Assembly: GCA_001051155.2 (NCBI GenBank) | Contig: JYIP02000010.1 | Span: 868,001-932,000 of the forward strand | From: Chrysoporthe austroafricana | Lineage: Eukaryota > Ascomycota > Sordariomycetes > Diaporthales > Cryphonectriaceae | Length of the DNA stretch: 64,000 nt | Direction of reading: 5' to 3' | In this document: piece by piece, positions 1 through 12,056 of the stretch | Layout of the letters: each line of letters starts with the position of its first letter | How positions within the stretch are numbered: position 1 is the stretch's first letter | Program-made: the position numbers and the translations under genes | Notes under the pieces: generated by a model | What the model was told of the DNA's origin: nothing | The model's database searches: none | What the model saw: only the letters and a program-made list of their open reading frames with translations

Positions 1-1639
1 TTTGCTTTTCAGATTTAAATATTAAAAATGCTATTTATATCCAGTATAAAAACTATTTTAAAGAGGCTATGCATTCAAGTATAAACCTATAGGCTTAGCA
101 TTGTATATTCTTTATTTTCTTTTAGCGAGCTTAAATATATAGCTTTTCGGATATTGAAAATTTTTAAAAGGCAAATAATTTTTTCAAAGCAATTTTGGCA
201 TATTTTATATTAAAATAAGCTAGAAAAGAAAAGCAAAACCTTATTTTAATTAATCGGCTTGGAAATTAATTAATAATGCTTGAAAAGCTATTAAGAGCTT
301 ATATAGCGCTTCTTTATTATTAATAGCAATCCAAAAAATCTAGAATTCCAAATATCTTTATAACCTTTAAAAGCTCAGAATTTAAATTTATTAATAATGA
401 AAAGTATTAATCCGTTAATATTAATGCTAGCTTAACTTAAAAAGCTTTTTCCAAATGCCTTTGCGAAACCGAAAACTATATATATGCTTAAACTTTTTAA
501 AGCTGCCGAAAATTAAAATTTATCTATATGCAAAAAAAAAAACTTGAAAAATAATTTAAATTTATTTTTTAAGCAAAACGAGAGATAGCCTTACAGAAGC
601 TAAGCAACAAGAAATATTTAGCGCTAGCAAAAAAGCTTATAAAGCTCGGCTAGCTGCTATATAGCTAGAAATATATATTAATAGAAAACAATATTAGCTA
701 AAGCATTAACCAAAATATTAGCTAAAATATTAGCTAAAGCATTAAAGATTTCTATTCTAGCATTATTAATTGTTAAGCTTAATAGCTATTATTAAAAAGA
801 TTAATTTATGCTCTTTATTATTTATTTCGCTAAATACTCTTATTAATTCGGACCTTTTTATATAATTGCTAATAAGTAACGGAATCTATTCTATATTATT
901 TTAAGCTTTCTATTCTCTTTTTCGAAATACTATTTTGGATAATTGCAGCATTATATATTTCGTTAATAGCATTAGCTTTTTCGAGACTAAATCTTTTAGA
1001 GTTACGTATAATAGAAAAACTATTAATACTAGCATTTTAATATTCCCAATTAAAAAGTATAGTATTTGCTATTTTAAAAGCGTTCTAAATGGAAAAAGCG
1101 GACTGAATACAGAAGACCTTATCTTATTTCAAGTCGCAATAATAAAAGGATTCTATATTAATATTATTTCGGAAATTCGGCTATTTGAAAAGCAAATCTA
1201 GTATTGCAATTTGGATTGCATATTGCATTTCGGATTATTCAAATAAAGCTTTATAATAGCCAAGCTATAAAGGCAGTTTAACTTAGTTTTCTTTGAATAT
1301 ATTCTTTTTACTAGTTCTTTCTATATTATGCTCCCGATATAAATTCTTTCGAGCAATATAAAAATCTTTGCATTGCTATTTCGGAAATCGGGCAATTATA
1401 AAAAGCTGTTTTGTCCATTTATAAATAAAGCATTATTAAAAAGCAATTCAGAATACTTTTAGCATTTAAAGTCGGGATATTTAAATACTAATATTTTGAA
1501 ATAACTCGTTCGAGCTATACGAAATATAAAAATCAATAGCACGAAACGCATTCAATACGAATATTGCGTTCAAGCTTTTATTATAAAAGTTATCAAATAT
1601 ACAAAATCTGAAAATGCTAGCCCTTGCCCTTTCTAGCGC

Positions 1640-4600
1640 ATTTTCTAGGATTTATTTATATTTTACGAAATATAAAATAGATTAAAATACGCTTTTATAA
1701 TCAAAAACGAATATTCTGAAAAACTATTTGCTTATATATTAAACGATAAAATGCAATTAATAATATTTACTATACTTATAAGCTTTGAAATTTGAGTATA
1801 AAAGCAATATAAGCTTTATATTTGTAAAATTAGATAAAATACGAAAGCAGCTATTATCCGGATAGATTTAAATATAGCATATATTCAATAATGCGCAAAG
1901 CAAAGAATCGATTTTGAAATTATTCCTTTATATACAAAAGAGCCAAACGGAAATGCTAAACGGGCCGGAAGAGAATACGTTAAGCGCGCGCTAGCTTTTC
2001 GCTTATTAGCTTATTTACCCGAAAATCTATAACCGGAATATATCAAAATAGCGGTTTGGCTAATTAATATTTCGTTTTCTTTAAAAAGATAAGCAGAAAT
2101 GCTAAATACGATATTATATAGCTAATTCAAATAATATTTCCGCTAATATAAGCCTGAAATAATTAAATTAATTATATTAGATTTGAAACCAAATTAAGCT
2201 AGCATTTATATATATAAATGCTAAATATATATATTGCGAGAAAAACGCAAAGCAAGCTTTAATAAACGCGATATAAAAACGGGTTTTAGAGTATATATAA
2301 GTTATTTTATTAGCTATATAGCTATAAACTTATATCGTATTTAAATTCTTGCGTTTAATAAAATCAGAATTATATGCAATATCTAATTTGATAAAAACTA
2401 GTTTTACGACTTTTAAAAAAAAGAAGTAGCGGATATTTTATTCGCTATTCAAATTAAGAAAATCTTCCCGGAAATTATTAAACTAAAGGAAATTCTAAAT
2501 ACGATTATTATAAAAGCTCTTAAGGATATATTTCCTGAAAGCGATATTAGTTCGGAAAACTAAAATACTAATTAGCTTATTAATAACGGAAATAATAACT
2601 ATTCCAATCCTATTACAAAAAGCATTTTGAGTCGGAATTCGGAAATAGAAATATCTGAAACTGAAAATGGAACGCCTTTGCAAGGCAATTCTTTTTAAGG
2701 AAAAAGCTTAAGAAATCAAGCGCAAAAAATCCCGACCTTAAAATATATTCCGGAATCGCATACCCGGAAAGGTTTTCAAAACGTAAAAAGTAAAACAAAC
2801 AGTCCGATATTCCGACAGATATTTACGAGCGAAAAACAGACTGAATTAGCTATAAATATATCTATTATTTAAGCTAAAGTCCAATTTGAAATATAAAAGT
2901 ACAAATTCCAAATATTATAAATAAGGCATTATCGTAAAGTTACGGAAATTTATAAAACAGAACCCATTTAACATTCGGGCAAAATTAGAAATCCGATAAT
3001 AAAGCTCGTAATGCTTAAAGCTCGTTCGCAATAGCTTTTAAGCTAAATATAAGCGCTATAAATACTTTTTTCGCTATTTTCTTACTTAATTAATAAGAAA
3101 GCAAGTTTCGAATTTAAGATTAGCACTTTCAAACTATATATAGCATAATAGCTATAATAGTTAAAAAAGTTTCCGTATAAAGAAAAAGCGCCTTTTATTC
3201 CTAGCAAAAGCATTCGCTTGCTTTTCTATTAGCAATTCCAAAAACTAACAGAAAGAAATATAATAATAATCTTCTTCTTCTATTAAGGAATTGGAATAAA
3301 ACCCGAAAAGGCTTTTATCAAGCTTAATAACTCGAAACTATAAAGGCAGAACTCCGGGAATTTATAAAAATAAGAATATAAAAAATAACCGAACGTGAAA
3401 AAGCAATATCTATACCTTTTCCGCTCAAATGAATATACAAATATAAGCTTAACGAAAACGGCTACCTTAGCTTTTTCAAAGCTCGAATCTGTATATATAG
3501 TAACTTGTAAAAGCCAAATATAATGCAAGATATATATATTGCTATATTAATAGCGCGCATTTTTCGTACTTTTATAGCCGTAATAGCACATTTCGACTTT
3601 GAAATCGACTAAATGGATATAATAAGTGCATTTCTAAATGCCAATCGAAATAGCTTGGAAAGCGTATTCTATAAATTGCCAGATAAGTTTAAGAAATAAA
3701 GCAAAATCGTAATGCTATCGAAAGCATTATATAGCTTAAGAGATTTGCTATTGCTCTAATATAAAAATTTCTATTTAACGCTTCTCGAACTTAACTTGAA
3801 AGCTTTTCCGGAAAAACTTTATATATTTATTAATACGAATAGCAAACTAATTATTCTATTCTATATAAATAATATATTCTTTATTTACCCTAAAGAATAT
3901 ATGAAAAAGGCTATAGAAATAAAAAATAGCATTTACGAAAAATACGAAATTAAAGATTAAGGAATTGCGGAATAATTCTTAAGAATGCATATATTCCGAA
4001 ACCGGAAATAGTATATTATAAGCTTAATTTACAATTTGTATATCGATAAAATAGCAAATAAATTTAAGCTTATCGATAATAAAGCCGCTTTTCTATATAT
4101 ATCTCTTAAATTTGGGATTCTAGAAAAATTTATTAAGTAAGCTCTGGAAAGCTAAATCAAAATATATTAAGAGAAAATAAGATTTATCTTATATATAGCA
4201 ATTATAATATATTTAAATATAGCTTTTGCATGCGTTTTGCTATTAAAGTTTTTAATAAATCCTGGATTTAAGTATATAAAAACTGCAAACCGAATTATAT
4301 ACTATTTATATATTATAAGATTCTTAATTATCTAATATAGAAAAGGCTATTTTGAAATTCAAATATTGCTTATAGCTAGAAATGCTTTATTCGTAAATAA
4401 TGCTAAAAATAGAAAATTTATATACAAATATATAATAACTCTTTTCGGAAAGCTAATATATTGGAAATCGGCAAAATAAAATACAATTTCGATTTTTATA
4501 ATAAAAGCTAAACTGAATGCCTTATTTATTATTGCGAAAGAAATAGTTTCTTTATAGCGCTTATTCAGAAATCTGGCTTTAAATTTAAACAAATTATAGA

Positions 4601-4850
4601 AATTATTCTGCAATAATAATTAAACTATTCGGCTAATAATATCTGAATACGAAAAAATCAATATTAAACTTTGCTATATCGATATTTAGCAAATATAGCT
4701 AAAATAAGAATATCAGAAAAAAACTTTTATTATATTGTATTTGCTAATATAAAATATGCTAGCAAATAGGCTAATAAAGAACTTTAATCAAGCTTAGTTT
4801 AAGCATTTCAGAATAATTTTAAACTTATAAGATATGCAATACGAAATCTC
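1640..4850 (+). mobile_element. Ty1/copia retrotransposon polyprotein remnant
   Basis: Reading through stops gives ordered copia landmarks in one direction. The integrase core lies at about 1640-2080, including YTKEPNGNAKRAG near 1930, which matches the copia YTxExNGxAERAG segment. The start of the reverse transcriptase has MDIISAFLNA near 3613 (copia DVxxAFLNG). The catalytic YxDD box appears as FYINN at 3859-3873, followed by a segment resembling the copia F..KDLG...FLG stretch. RNase H has FGKLIYWKSAK at 4444-4476, like the FGGPIxWxSxKQ segment. The polyprotein tail has MLANRLIKNFNQA at 4756-4794, like MPADGLTKALxxQ. Both catalytic aspartates of the YxDD box now read asparagine, and dozens of in-frame stops are present, so the copy is dead. 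The order IN-RT-RH is diagnostic of Ty1/copia rather than gypsy. LTRs could not be delimited by eye. Confidence 0.88.
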
Positions 4851-5822
4851 AAAAAAGAACTGAAAAAAAAGCATACCGCAAGCTTAATATATATTTTATT
4901 TATTTTAAGTAAAGCTATAGCTTACCCGAACTTAATTTAGCGCAATTTATACGTTTAAATTTTATATTTATTTAAGATTAAATATTTAGCAGAAAATTAA
5001 AGCAATTAAGAATCTTGCAAATATCCGTAATAATAGCCTTATATTCAAAATATTAATCCTTAAATAACCGGCTAATACGAAAAACTGAAAGAAATTATAT
5101 AGCTATTGGCTAAGGAATAGCATTTTGAGAAGTAATAGCAGAAGCGGGAATACATTTTTGCTTTTTCGAACTCTAAACCTTTTCTATCTCTTGCTTTTCT
5201 AGCTTATCTTGCAGCTTTTCCAAGCGCTCGAGCTTATTATCTATAAATTTGAAATTATTAAATTCGAAATACTTAAATATGGCTTTCTAAGTTTAAATAG
5301 CGTATTTCAATTTCGTTTTGCTCGATATAATCGGGTTAAATCGAAAATTAGTAATAGTAATATTCGAACTGGCTATCGCAAACGCTTTTCTTTTTTAAGA
5401 CCTTATTTGTAAAGCGTAAAAGGTTTCAGAATCTTTTTTATCTTTATCAGAATTGGCTATAGCTAGCTCTTTTCCTTTTTTAAATCTTTTAAAAATATAT
5501 AAAAAAAGAATAATTCTGCTAGCTTTAATACCCGCTATTATTATATTAAGCTTATTCTTAGCTTTATAAAACTCTTTTATAAATAATATAAGATATTTAA
5601 AAACTGAAATATATTAATAACTTTAAATATAACGAATATATTTCGAATTATTTAATCTTTTCTGCTTATAGCATATTCTATTAGAATTCGAATTTGCTAA
5701 GCTTTTAATATAGCCAATATAAAGCGGATTTATTAAATCTCTAAAGCTATTTGATATAATTATAGTAATTTGCGAATATATAGTTTTAAATAATATCGAT
5801 TAAATACTAGATATTATTTTCT

Positions 5823-6000
5823 TTTTCGTAAGTATTTTGGCAATCGAAATAGCTTTCGTAAGCATTTTCGTAATCGGAATAGTTTTCTTGAATATCGTTT
5901 TCGCAACTAGAATAGCTTTATTGAATAATATTTTAACGATCGGAACGATTTTCTTAAATATCGAAATAAGTATTTTGAGAATCGCTTTAGCTTTTTTGGA
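5823..6000. repeat. Degenerate ~30-33 bp tandem repeat
   Basis: Five or so imperfect units follow one another, each with a TTTCxTxAxTAT-like half and an ATCGGAATAG-like half, for example units starting near 5823, 5853, 5883, 5915 and 5948. On the minus strand one frame reads as an acidic, tyrosine-rich repeat with stops consistent with RIP. It may be the decayed repeat region of a gag-like protein or a minisatellite inside the repeat block. Confidence 0.5.
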
Positions 6001-6990
6001 AATAGAAAAAGTTCTTTAAATAGCAATATTAATTTTCTCTTATTTATTTATCGAAAAGATAAAGCTTAAATTAGCAAAAGCTTGCTATCGGATATATTCG
6101 TTAAAGTTTAAATTAGGAAAAGTCCGATATTGAATATATTTATTTATTATTTCGTATTTACTTTTCAGAATAAAATAAGCATTCCGTAATTTAATAAAAT
6201 ATTTGCGTATTCTAGTATTATATTTATCCCGTTTTGAAATAAGCTATTTTATAAATAAAGAAAATCGAATATTTAATAAAGCAAAAAAAAGAAAATTAAT
6301 ATTATAATAAAAAATTTTAAAAAGAAAAACTAAAATATTTTAAAATAATTAACCGAATTGCTTTTTAACTAATTTATATATCTCTTTTTTTAAAATTAAA
6401 TTAATATTAATAGAATTATCTAAATAAAAAAATAATCAAATAAATAATATAATAAGAAAAAAAAGCATTTATTATTAAGCTAATTATTATTCTAATTATT
6501 AAAATTATTAATTTTAAATTTTACAAAATAAAAAAAATAAAATTAAGCATAATTAAAATTATTATATACGCTTATTCGGCTAGAAAAAGCTATAAAAAAA
6601 ATATTAGCTAAATTATTAATAATATTTTAAATGCGAAATTGCTTAAAGCAATATGCATTATCTTTATCTATTAGAAATATATCGTTTATAATATTAGAAA
6701 CAAGCATTATAAAATCTTTATCTAGCTTATCCAATATGCCCGTATCAAGCATATTATAATCAGATTAATTATAATTTTCAGAAACTAAATAATAAAAGGT
6801 AATAGGAAAAGAAAAAAGAAATTCGTTACGCAATATTGCAATAGCGGCAAGAGTATCAGATAAGCTATTTAACTTATCAAATACGATAATGCAATTGTCT
6901 TAATAATCTATTTTTGACTGAAATAGCTACTAAACGGCTATTCTGTAATAAATTATTATTATTATTTAGTAAAAGAAAATCCTGAAAAAG

Positions 6991-9450
6991 AATGAAAGCA
7001 TTTACTGGGGAAATATCAGGAAAGTGCCCTACCTTTTCTTTAGGCACTTGACCAATCAGGTAGGGGGTATATGGAAAAGTGGAATAACCAGTACCCTAAC
7101 CCTGGCATTTCTGTACTCTATATATTTCTGGCTGAGCACTATACAGTCATTTTCACTCTCTTTTGTAGAAGACAGATTTCTATCTCAATACATTCATTTA
7201 TTCTTTCCTATGCTCGATATTAGGTGCCTGTTTCGCCACATCTGCACCGAACGTGTTCCCGCACTCTCTTGCCCATTCCGATCGCTCCCCCTGCCTGCAA
7301 TAACATAACTTTACACTGATTTGAAAGAAAATGTATCCGTCGCTATCGTGCCTGATAAAAATGAGCTTATCACCTTCTATCGTCCTCTTATATACAATAC
7401 CGAACTAACAGAGACTTAGGGAAAGTACTTTTTAATTTCTAGTTACCCTCTGTCACTAGGCATTCTCTCGCATGGTATGGAATTGCCTCCGCCTTCGGAA
7501 TAGGCTTGTCCTATTCATAAATAATTGTTCGCATGCATGAGATGAATCCTAGCGGCTCTGTGAAGTCTTCACACTGTAGCCTGCTATGTCGACAAGCCGC
7601 ATTGAACTTTCCTCCGCTAGCTGTCTCGACCTAGTTTGTCTCAGATATTCTCATATTAGATGCCTCCCGCAAGGTAAAGTATTCTTCAACTCCTTTAAAA
7701 CCATTACAGTTATATCCCTAGCTACCCGTCGCTTTCCTCCTGTGCTCAGTAAGACAAACCGCTCCAACTTCTGTAGCTCAGCGGCCCGGCGGGATGACGG
7801 AACACGTCCGGCTCTTGAAAATCTTTCATGGGAAACTCACTCAAGCAGGCTACACTTGCCTCGACCAGCATCACCCATGAACCTGACCCGTTCGCACAAA
7901 CTTGTTATTGGCACCAACGCTAGTAAGCCGCTTGGTCATTCCGTTTTCTCTGATCTCGATCCAGTCGGCGGTACCTGCAGGAGATGTACGTGGTCGCTTT
8001 CGGGTGGGCGCGGTTGTTACATCGAGGATGCCCAGGCCTTCTACATAACATTCAGTCAGCTGGAGAGGTTAGTTCATACGGCTACGATACTCATATTCTC
8101 CGCCTGCTTTCGTGAAGCTGCGCGGCTCGGCCAGCCCAGAGGATCAGGTCATAGGACTCAGCAGTACTTGCATGGAACCGCGTTACCGAGCAACCTGTCA
8201 TTCTGCCGGTTTGCATGATTATGCTCGCTCAGTAGAGTGGCGGTAGCCTCCTCTCAGCTGGGATAGTACAATCCTGCTCCGTTGTCCTTCACCCATGCAT
8301 GCCTGCATAAACCTGCGCCGTATTATCTAATCCGTGAGGATGAAGTATTACCTGAGTTATTGAAACCTGCAAGTCCTTTTGGTAAATCCATATCTTCACC
8401 GGGCTGGTCTCCCTATACCACGTTATCGCCACCCCAGGAACCTGCTGTCTAGGTTCCTGCGTATCAAATCTGCGCCATGTGAGCTTCCCCCACTCATAGC
8501 GACCCAATCCGGACTCGAAGCCTTCACAAAGGCATGCTCGCATGAATCCGAGCCACGGAACCAGCGAGGATCATAGCGGTTTGACACACGCCAGCCGACG
8601 GCTCAGCCCCTTGGCTTCGCGGCAGCCCAGTCATTCCTTCCGGTCTGCTCATCCTTAGCTGAAGGCTGGAGCATGCCTCGGTTTAGCGTAGCCCTGACGA
8701 TAGAGGGTTCGCGGTATTAGGCCAATCATCCATTAGATTGAGGCTGAGCTGGACCCGCTGCAGAATGCCTTCGCGTCGCATGATCTACCCGGTGAGGGCT
8801 TGCGGCACTTGATAATACTCCACCTGACTGCGGCTTCACACGATCAGTCCCTGGATCCTCCTGTGACCCTTTCTGTCCAATCGGTGATAGTGTCACTCTT
8901 CCTAAAGTACCGGTATGACGCTTGAGGCGGCTTCCAAAGGCCCGACAATCAAGGCTGACCCAAGACCTGGTTCATATGAGCACACTTGCCCCGAGCCCAT
9001 CAAGGCTACGTTCGTATGACTCTTCTGCGCCCAGTCCGCAGTGGATCCAGTCTCCTCATGGAATCTTGCCGGTCATTTAATGTGATGATAAGGTTGTTAT
9101 TATCCAATCAAAGTAGATTCATCGGCGCTCCGAAGCAGTCTCAGCGGTTTGATCCTTTGGTCTTTTGGGGTAGTCAGGCTCACATCATTCCCCTTCTATC
9201 GGGTATCCATTAAGCCAGCCCCTTCCTTGCTCTTTCATTAAAGCCAAACCCAATGAAAGGCTCTTTGCGAGTGTATTGTGGCAGAGCTATATCCGATTGT
9301 TCCGAGGATTCGTGGTGTTGAAAGCATTGCCGTACTCGTAGATGGTCTTGAAGAAACAGAATGGAAACACAGTAGCGCCTGTAGGCGATTTTACTTGAAA
9401 GCGTCAGTAAGGTATATGTTGTACGGCTTTGATTGTGGTGGTGTTTGGTG
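6991..9450. other. Gene-free segment of normal composition, decayed coding suspected
   Basis: Base composition returns to about 50% GC immediately after the RIP block, yet no intact gene, tRNA or rRNA can be recognised. Several minus-strand stretches look like ageing protein-coding sequence broken by stops and frame changes. They lie near 9260-9350, 8353-8570 (a segment with WYRETSPVKIWIYQKDLQ followed by a GTAATA donor-like site) and 7890-8050 (preceded by a CTAAC branch-like and CAG acceptor-like sequence at 8055-8075). I do not recognise the family. An intact spliced gene cannot be assembled from these pieces by eye. Confidence 0.45.
7022..7065. repeat. Interleaved short inverted repeats at RIP boundary
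   Basis: AAGTGCC (7022-7028) is complementary to GGCACTT (7043-7049), and CCCTACC (7027-7033) is complementary to GGTAGGG (7059-7065). The two potential stems are interleaved. They sit within 60 bp of the composition boundary, so they could mark an element end. This may be chance. Confidence 0.3.
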
Positions 9451-10000
9451 ACGATAGAACCCGTCAGCCACTAGTGGCTCTATGGATGGGCAAAGTGGCG
9501 CAGATGCTAGCCTTTGGCCGAGATATCGAAGGGCAAGTCTACCCGACTTTTCTAAGGTCGGAAAATGGACCCAGGCCGGGAACTGGGCCTTCCGAGCCTG
9601 GGCGAGGGGCCAAAACCGGGGTCCTCCCTATTGGACCAAAGCCCAAAACTGGGTTCCGATGAGCGGCGCGGGGCCAAGCTCAGGCTGCTCAAGCCTCAAC
9701 TCAGGGTCCGCTCACCCCAACACAGCCACAGCTCAGGCTGGAGCAGGAGCAGCTCAGTTTCCTGAACGGGAAGGGAAAGTGCCTGTGTGCGGATTGGGAT
9801 GTGGTAGTTCCTGTTATATATATATAGAGCCTTTTCGTCTCTTCTGAACAAATAAATCTCGAAAATTGGTAATCTTCCTAAGGTTGGATGAATGAGTAAA
9901 ATTGCTCTTTTGGCAGCTCACCACCAAAAAAAAAAAAAAACGACCGTGGACACCGCCACTTTCCCGTCCCGACCCCGCCGTTGTTTCCGGTGCTGTCTCG
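9451..10000. other. Intergenic, no gene seen
   Basis: This is a GC-rich stretch with several overlapping open frames and no recognisable protein. A 15-base A run lies near 9926-9940. The 3' part would hold the terminator of the minus-strand mini-gene that ends at 10001. Confidence 0.5.
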
Positions 10001-10430
10001 TTATATAGATTTTGAGGGGTCGCTACTGCAAAGCCTGATGTCCTCTGCCCTCACCGTCTCGAACGAATCCTGCCGCGCCTCGACCCAAGCATCTTTCTCG
10101 ACGTAGCTTCCAGCGTGGACCTCGATATCGTACCTGTGGAAAAGCGGTTAGAGACATTGGGAATCGTGGGCGACCCTTTGACGACACAGCATACACTGTC
10201 TGGTAGATATTCTTCTTGATGACGCGGACTTCGTACTTGTTGGGGCCAAAACAAAAATGCTTCTTTTTGACAATTTGGCCCCAGATCTGCTCTTCTGTTC
10301 GCAAAACTTAGATCAGCATCCCGTTCACCTGAACGTGCCTATTGAATAAAGAATTCGACTTACTAGCACCGGATTTGGCGATTATGTCAATTATGACTTT
10401 ATCACCAGCGTTGAAGTTGGGTTTAGACAT
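10001..10430 (-). CDS. Small three-exon SH3-like unknown protein (99 aa)
   Basis: I assemble exons 10430-10364, 10294-10195 and 10133-10001 on the minus strand. The first intron has a GTAAGT donor, a CTGAT branch-like site and a CAG acceptor. The second is 61 bp with GTATGC, CTAAC and CAG. The three exons join in frame to exactly 100 codons including the stop. The product starts MSKPNFNAGDKVIIDI and continues with IWGQIVKKKHF, YEVRVIKKN and a final acidic part containing YDIEVHAGSYVEKDAW. The short beta-strand-like pattern, GDKV then W-G-x-[IV] then Y-E-V, resembles SH3/KOW/Tudor-type small barrels. That fold assignment is inference, and I recognise no named family. The neighbour at 11401-11628 seems to be a paralogue. 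No signal peptide or membrane segment is seen. Confidence 0.68.
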
Positions 10431-11400
10431 TGTGAAGATGGTGGAAAAGACGGCTAGGTTAAAGGTCTTTGAAATGTGCTCGGTCGGCAAGGATTTAATT
10501 GAGCGTGTTGATCCTGTGGTCGCAGTCGATGGCCTCGGTTCATGGCCGGCTGAGAAATGTAAACTTATAGGGGATCGAGGGAGCCATCTTGACTGGATGG
10601 TACAAGGTGAGTGTTCGGAGGTGTGATGCATTGGAGCTGTTGTTGGCTTGGGTCGAAAAGGGCCGAGTGTTTGGGGGCGGCTCGTGCAGTTGGATTGGTT
10701 ATTACAGCTCACGGCTCGAGTCGGGTGAAAGATACGGCTTTACGAATCCGGGTTTTCGAACACAGAAAAAGTAAATCAACGATTGCTCGGTGTATAAGAA
10801 TCAAAGGACCTCGGAATTTTATACATTTCGACCGTGTTGCCTGGGAGCTCTCTGGCTAACCTCCTCGGGTATGCACGACCGCTTCCAGGAAAGGAAGCGC
10901 GTTGCATTGAGCGTCCTGATTGAAACGTAGCGTTGCACCCAGCTGCATACAGCAATCGCCAATCACGCAGATGCGCGCGGCTATCTTTGGAAGGAACACA
11001 ACATGGCCTGGTCTGCTGAGAATATCGTGCAACTTGCACATGTCGTGCTCAATTACGACGTGGAGGCGCTTCCGCTGAACCTGATCGTCACGGCTGACTC
11101 AAGCAGCTCATCAAGGCTAAAATCACTATGGAGTCTTAGAAATGCAGGATGACGACCACATATCGGCCACATGTTAACGCCAATAGAAGAGCGTGAGCCT
11201 CTTCGCTGACGAATGCATCGCAGTACACTGGCTCTCGACTATATCGGTGTTTTCATGATTACTCAAAGTCCCCAAATTCGCCAACTCTCGGCATGTTAAT
11301 CCTGTCCAGCATATTCAAGAGTCCATGTCGACTCTCCCGCGTCGGGTTATTCCGGAATATTCGATGTTGAGGAGGTTCGAAGGCCATAGCAGGAGGTAGC
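10431..11400. other. Intergenic between the two mini-genes
   Basis: No recognisable gene is present. An open minus-strand stretch at about 10856-11090 reads through some 75 codons with a hydrophobic-cysteine segment (ICVIGDCCMQLGA) but has no convincing start, splice partners or known family. It may be a decayed exon. Confidence 0.4.
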
Positions 11401-11628
11401 TTACTTCTGGAAGTATTGCAGTCTGGACTTCTCCACCACCAGGTATCTGGTCTCGTGGCGTCTCTTTCTCGCTATACCTCTGACGCGGCCCCAGATGGTA
11501 GCTAGTGAGCGGTATTTGTTATCAGCAGGGTATGCGGCCCTCATAGCACGGCAGCCTCCCCATAACAGCTTGTACTTACGTTCACCGTCGCGCCTCCCCA
11601 GCACCAACTGGCCGTTCGCAAAACCCAT
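11401..11628 (-). CDS. Small two-exon protein, probable paralogue of 10001-10430
   Basis: Exon 1 is 11628-11580, starting MGFANGQLVLGRRDGE. Exon 2 is 11501-11401, containing TIWGRVRGIARKRRH and RYLVVEKSRLQYF. The 78-bp intron has a canonical GTAAGT donor and a CTCACTAG end, and the join keeps frame (150 nt, 49 aa). The first intron is phase 1 and sits a few residues before an IWG[QR]V core, the same position and phase as in the gene at 10001-10430, which suggests a shared origin. The last codons, CAG AAG TAA GC, also contain a GTAAGC donor. An alternative model would splice to a CAG near 11302 and add a short tail, so the 3' end is uncertain. No function can be assigned. Confidence 0.5.
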   Translation of the reverse strand: MGFANGQLVLGRRDGERKYKLLWGGCRAMRAAYPADNKYRSLATIWGRVRGIARKRRHETRYLVVEKSRLQYFQK

Positions 11629-12056
11629 CCTGGTATATGCTGATAATTTATTTATGGTTTTTTACTTTGGGTGCGGTTGCCACGTCAGTCCCGCTCTATT
11701 CCCTCTGCTGTGGAGACTGTTTGGTTGGTGTTTTCTCCCTTACATCTTGCTTGCCCGGAACAGCAAGGTATTTATACATATCTGCGAGGCCTGTCTACTC
11801 TCTGGAGCTCCGATCATAACCACTCTCACCATCACAGACCGTAGTGATTGAATAGTAGAGGGCCCAGACTCACCCGAGTCCCGATGCGGCCTGAGTAGTA
11901 TAATTGTCGGAATAGAGAAGATGATGGTGTAAGACAGCGACTGAATGATCTTGACTGTTACTCATTGTCATTTTCTGGAGCGAATCGCTGTATGGCAAGA
12001 TGGTACAGGTCGGCCTTAATGGTAATTATTGACTGTCACCCTCCATAACTGCTTCT
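11629..12056. other. Intergenic upstream of the kinase-like pseudogene
   Basis: No kinase N-lobe (glycine loop or VAIK lysine) can be found here in any frame, so the kinase-like locus downstream appears to lack its 5' half. No other gene is recognised. Confidence 0.5.

Larger units (their letters stand above)
1..6990. other. RIP-mutated AT-rich repeat block
   Basis: The whole stretch is extremely AT-rich and stop-codon-rich on both strands. TA is abundant and CA/TG are scarce, while CG and GC remain common. That is the pattern left by C-to-T mutation at CpA sites during repeat-induced point mutation in Pezizomycotina. The composition changes abruptly near 6970-7000. No intact gene is present, and short open frames here are chance. 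The middle carries recognisable copia domains, annotated separately. Positions 1-1640 hold no domain I can identify and may be gag or LTR sequence. Positions 4850-6990 hold a gag-like lysine/glutamate-rich reading on the minus strand near 5160-5250 and a degenerate tandem repeat, possibly a second element. Confidence 0.85.

Noticed and set aside
1..6990. Short open frames of 60-94 codons in the AT-rich block
   Set aside because: They are chance frames in RIP-mutated DNA, rich in Ile/Phe/Tyr/Lys and without conserved domains apart from the copia remnants.
7092..7106. CCCTAACCCT-like sequence resembling a telomere repeat
   Set aside because: Only about two units are present, far too few for a telomere or an internal telomeric tract.
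7586..8218. 210-codon plus-strand frame
   Set aside because: It has no domain, its composition is uneven, and the minus strand of the same region shows more protein-like pieces. It is not supported as a gene.
7000..9450. Ribosomal RNA next to the RIP block
   Set aside because: No conserved rRNA motif could be recognised, and the stretch does not match what I know of fungal 18S or 28S.
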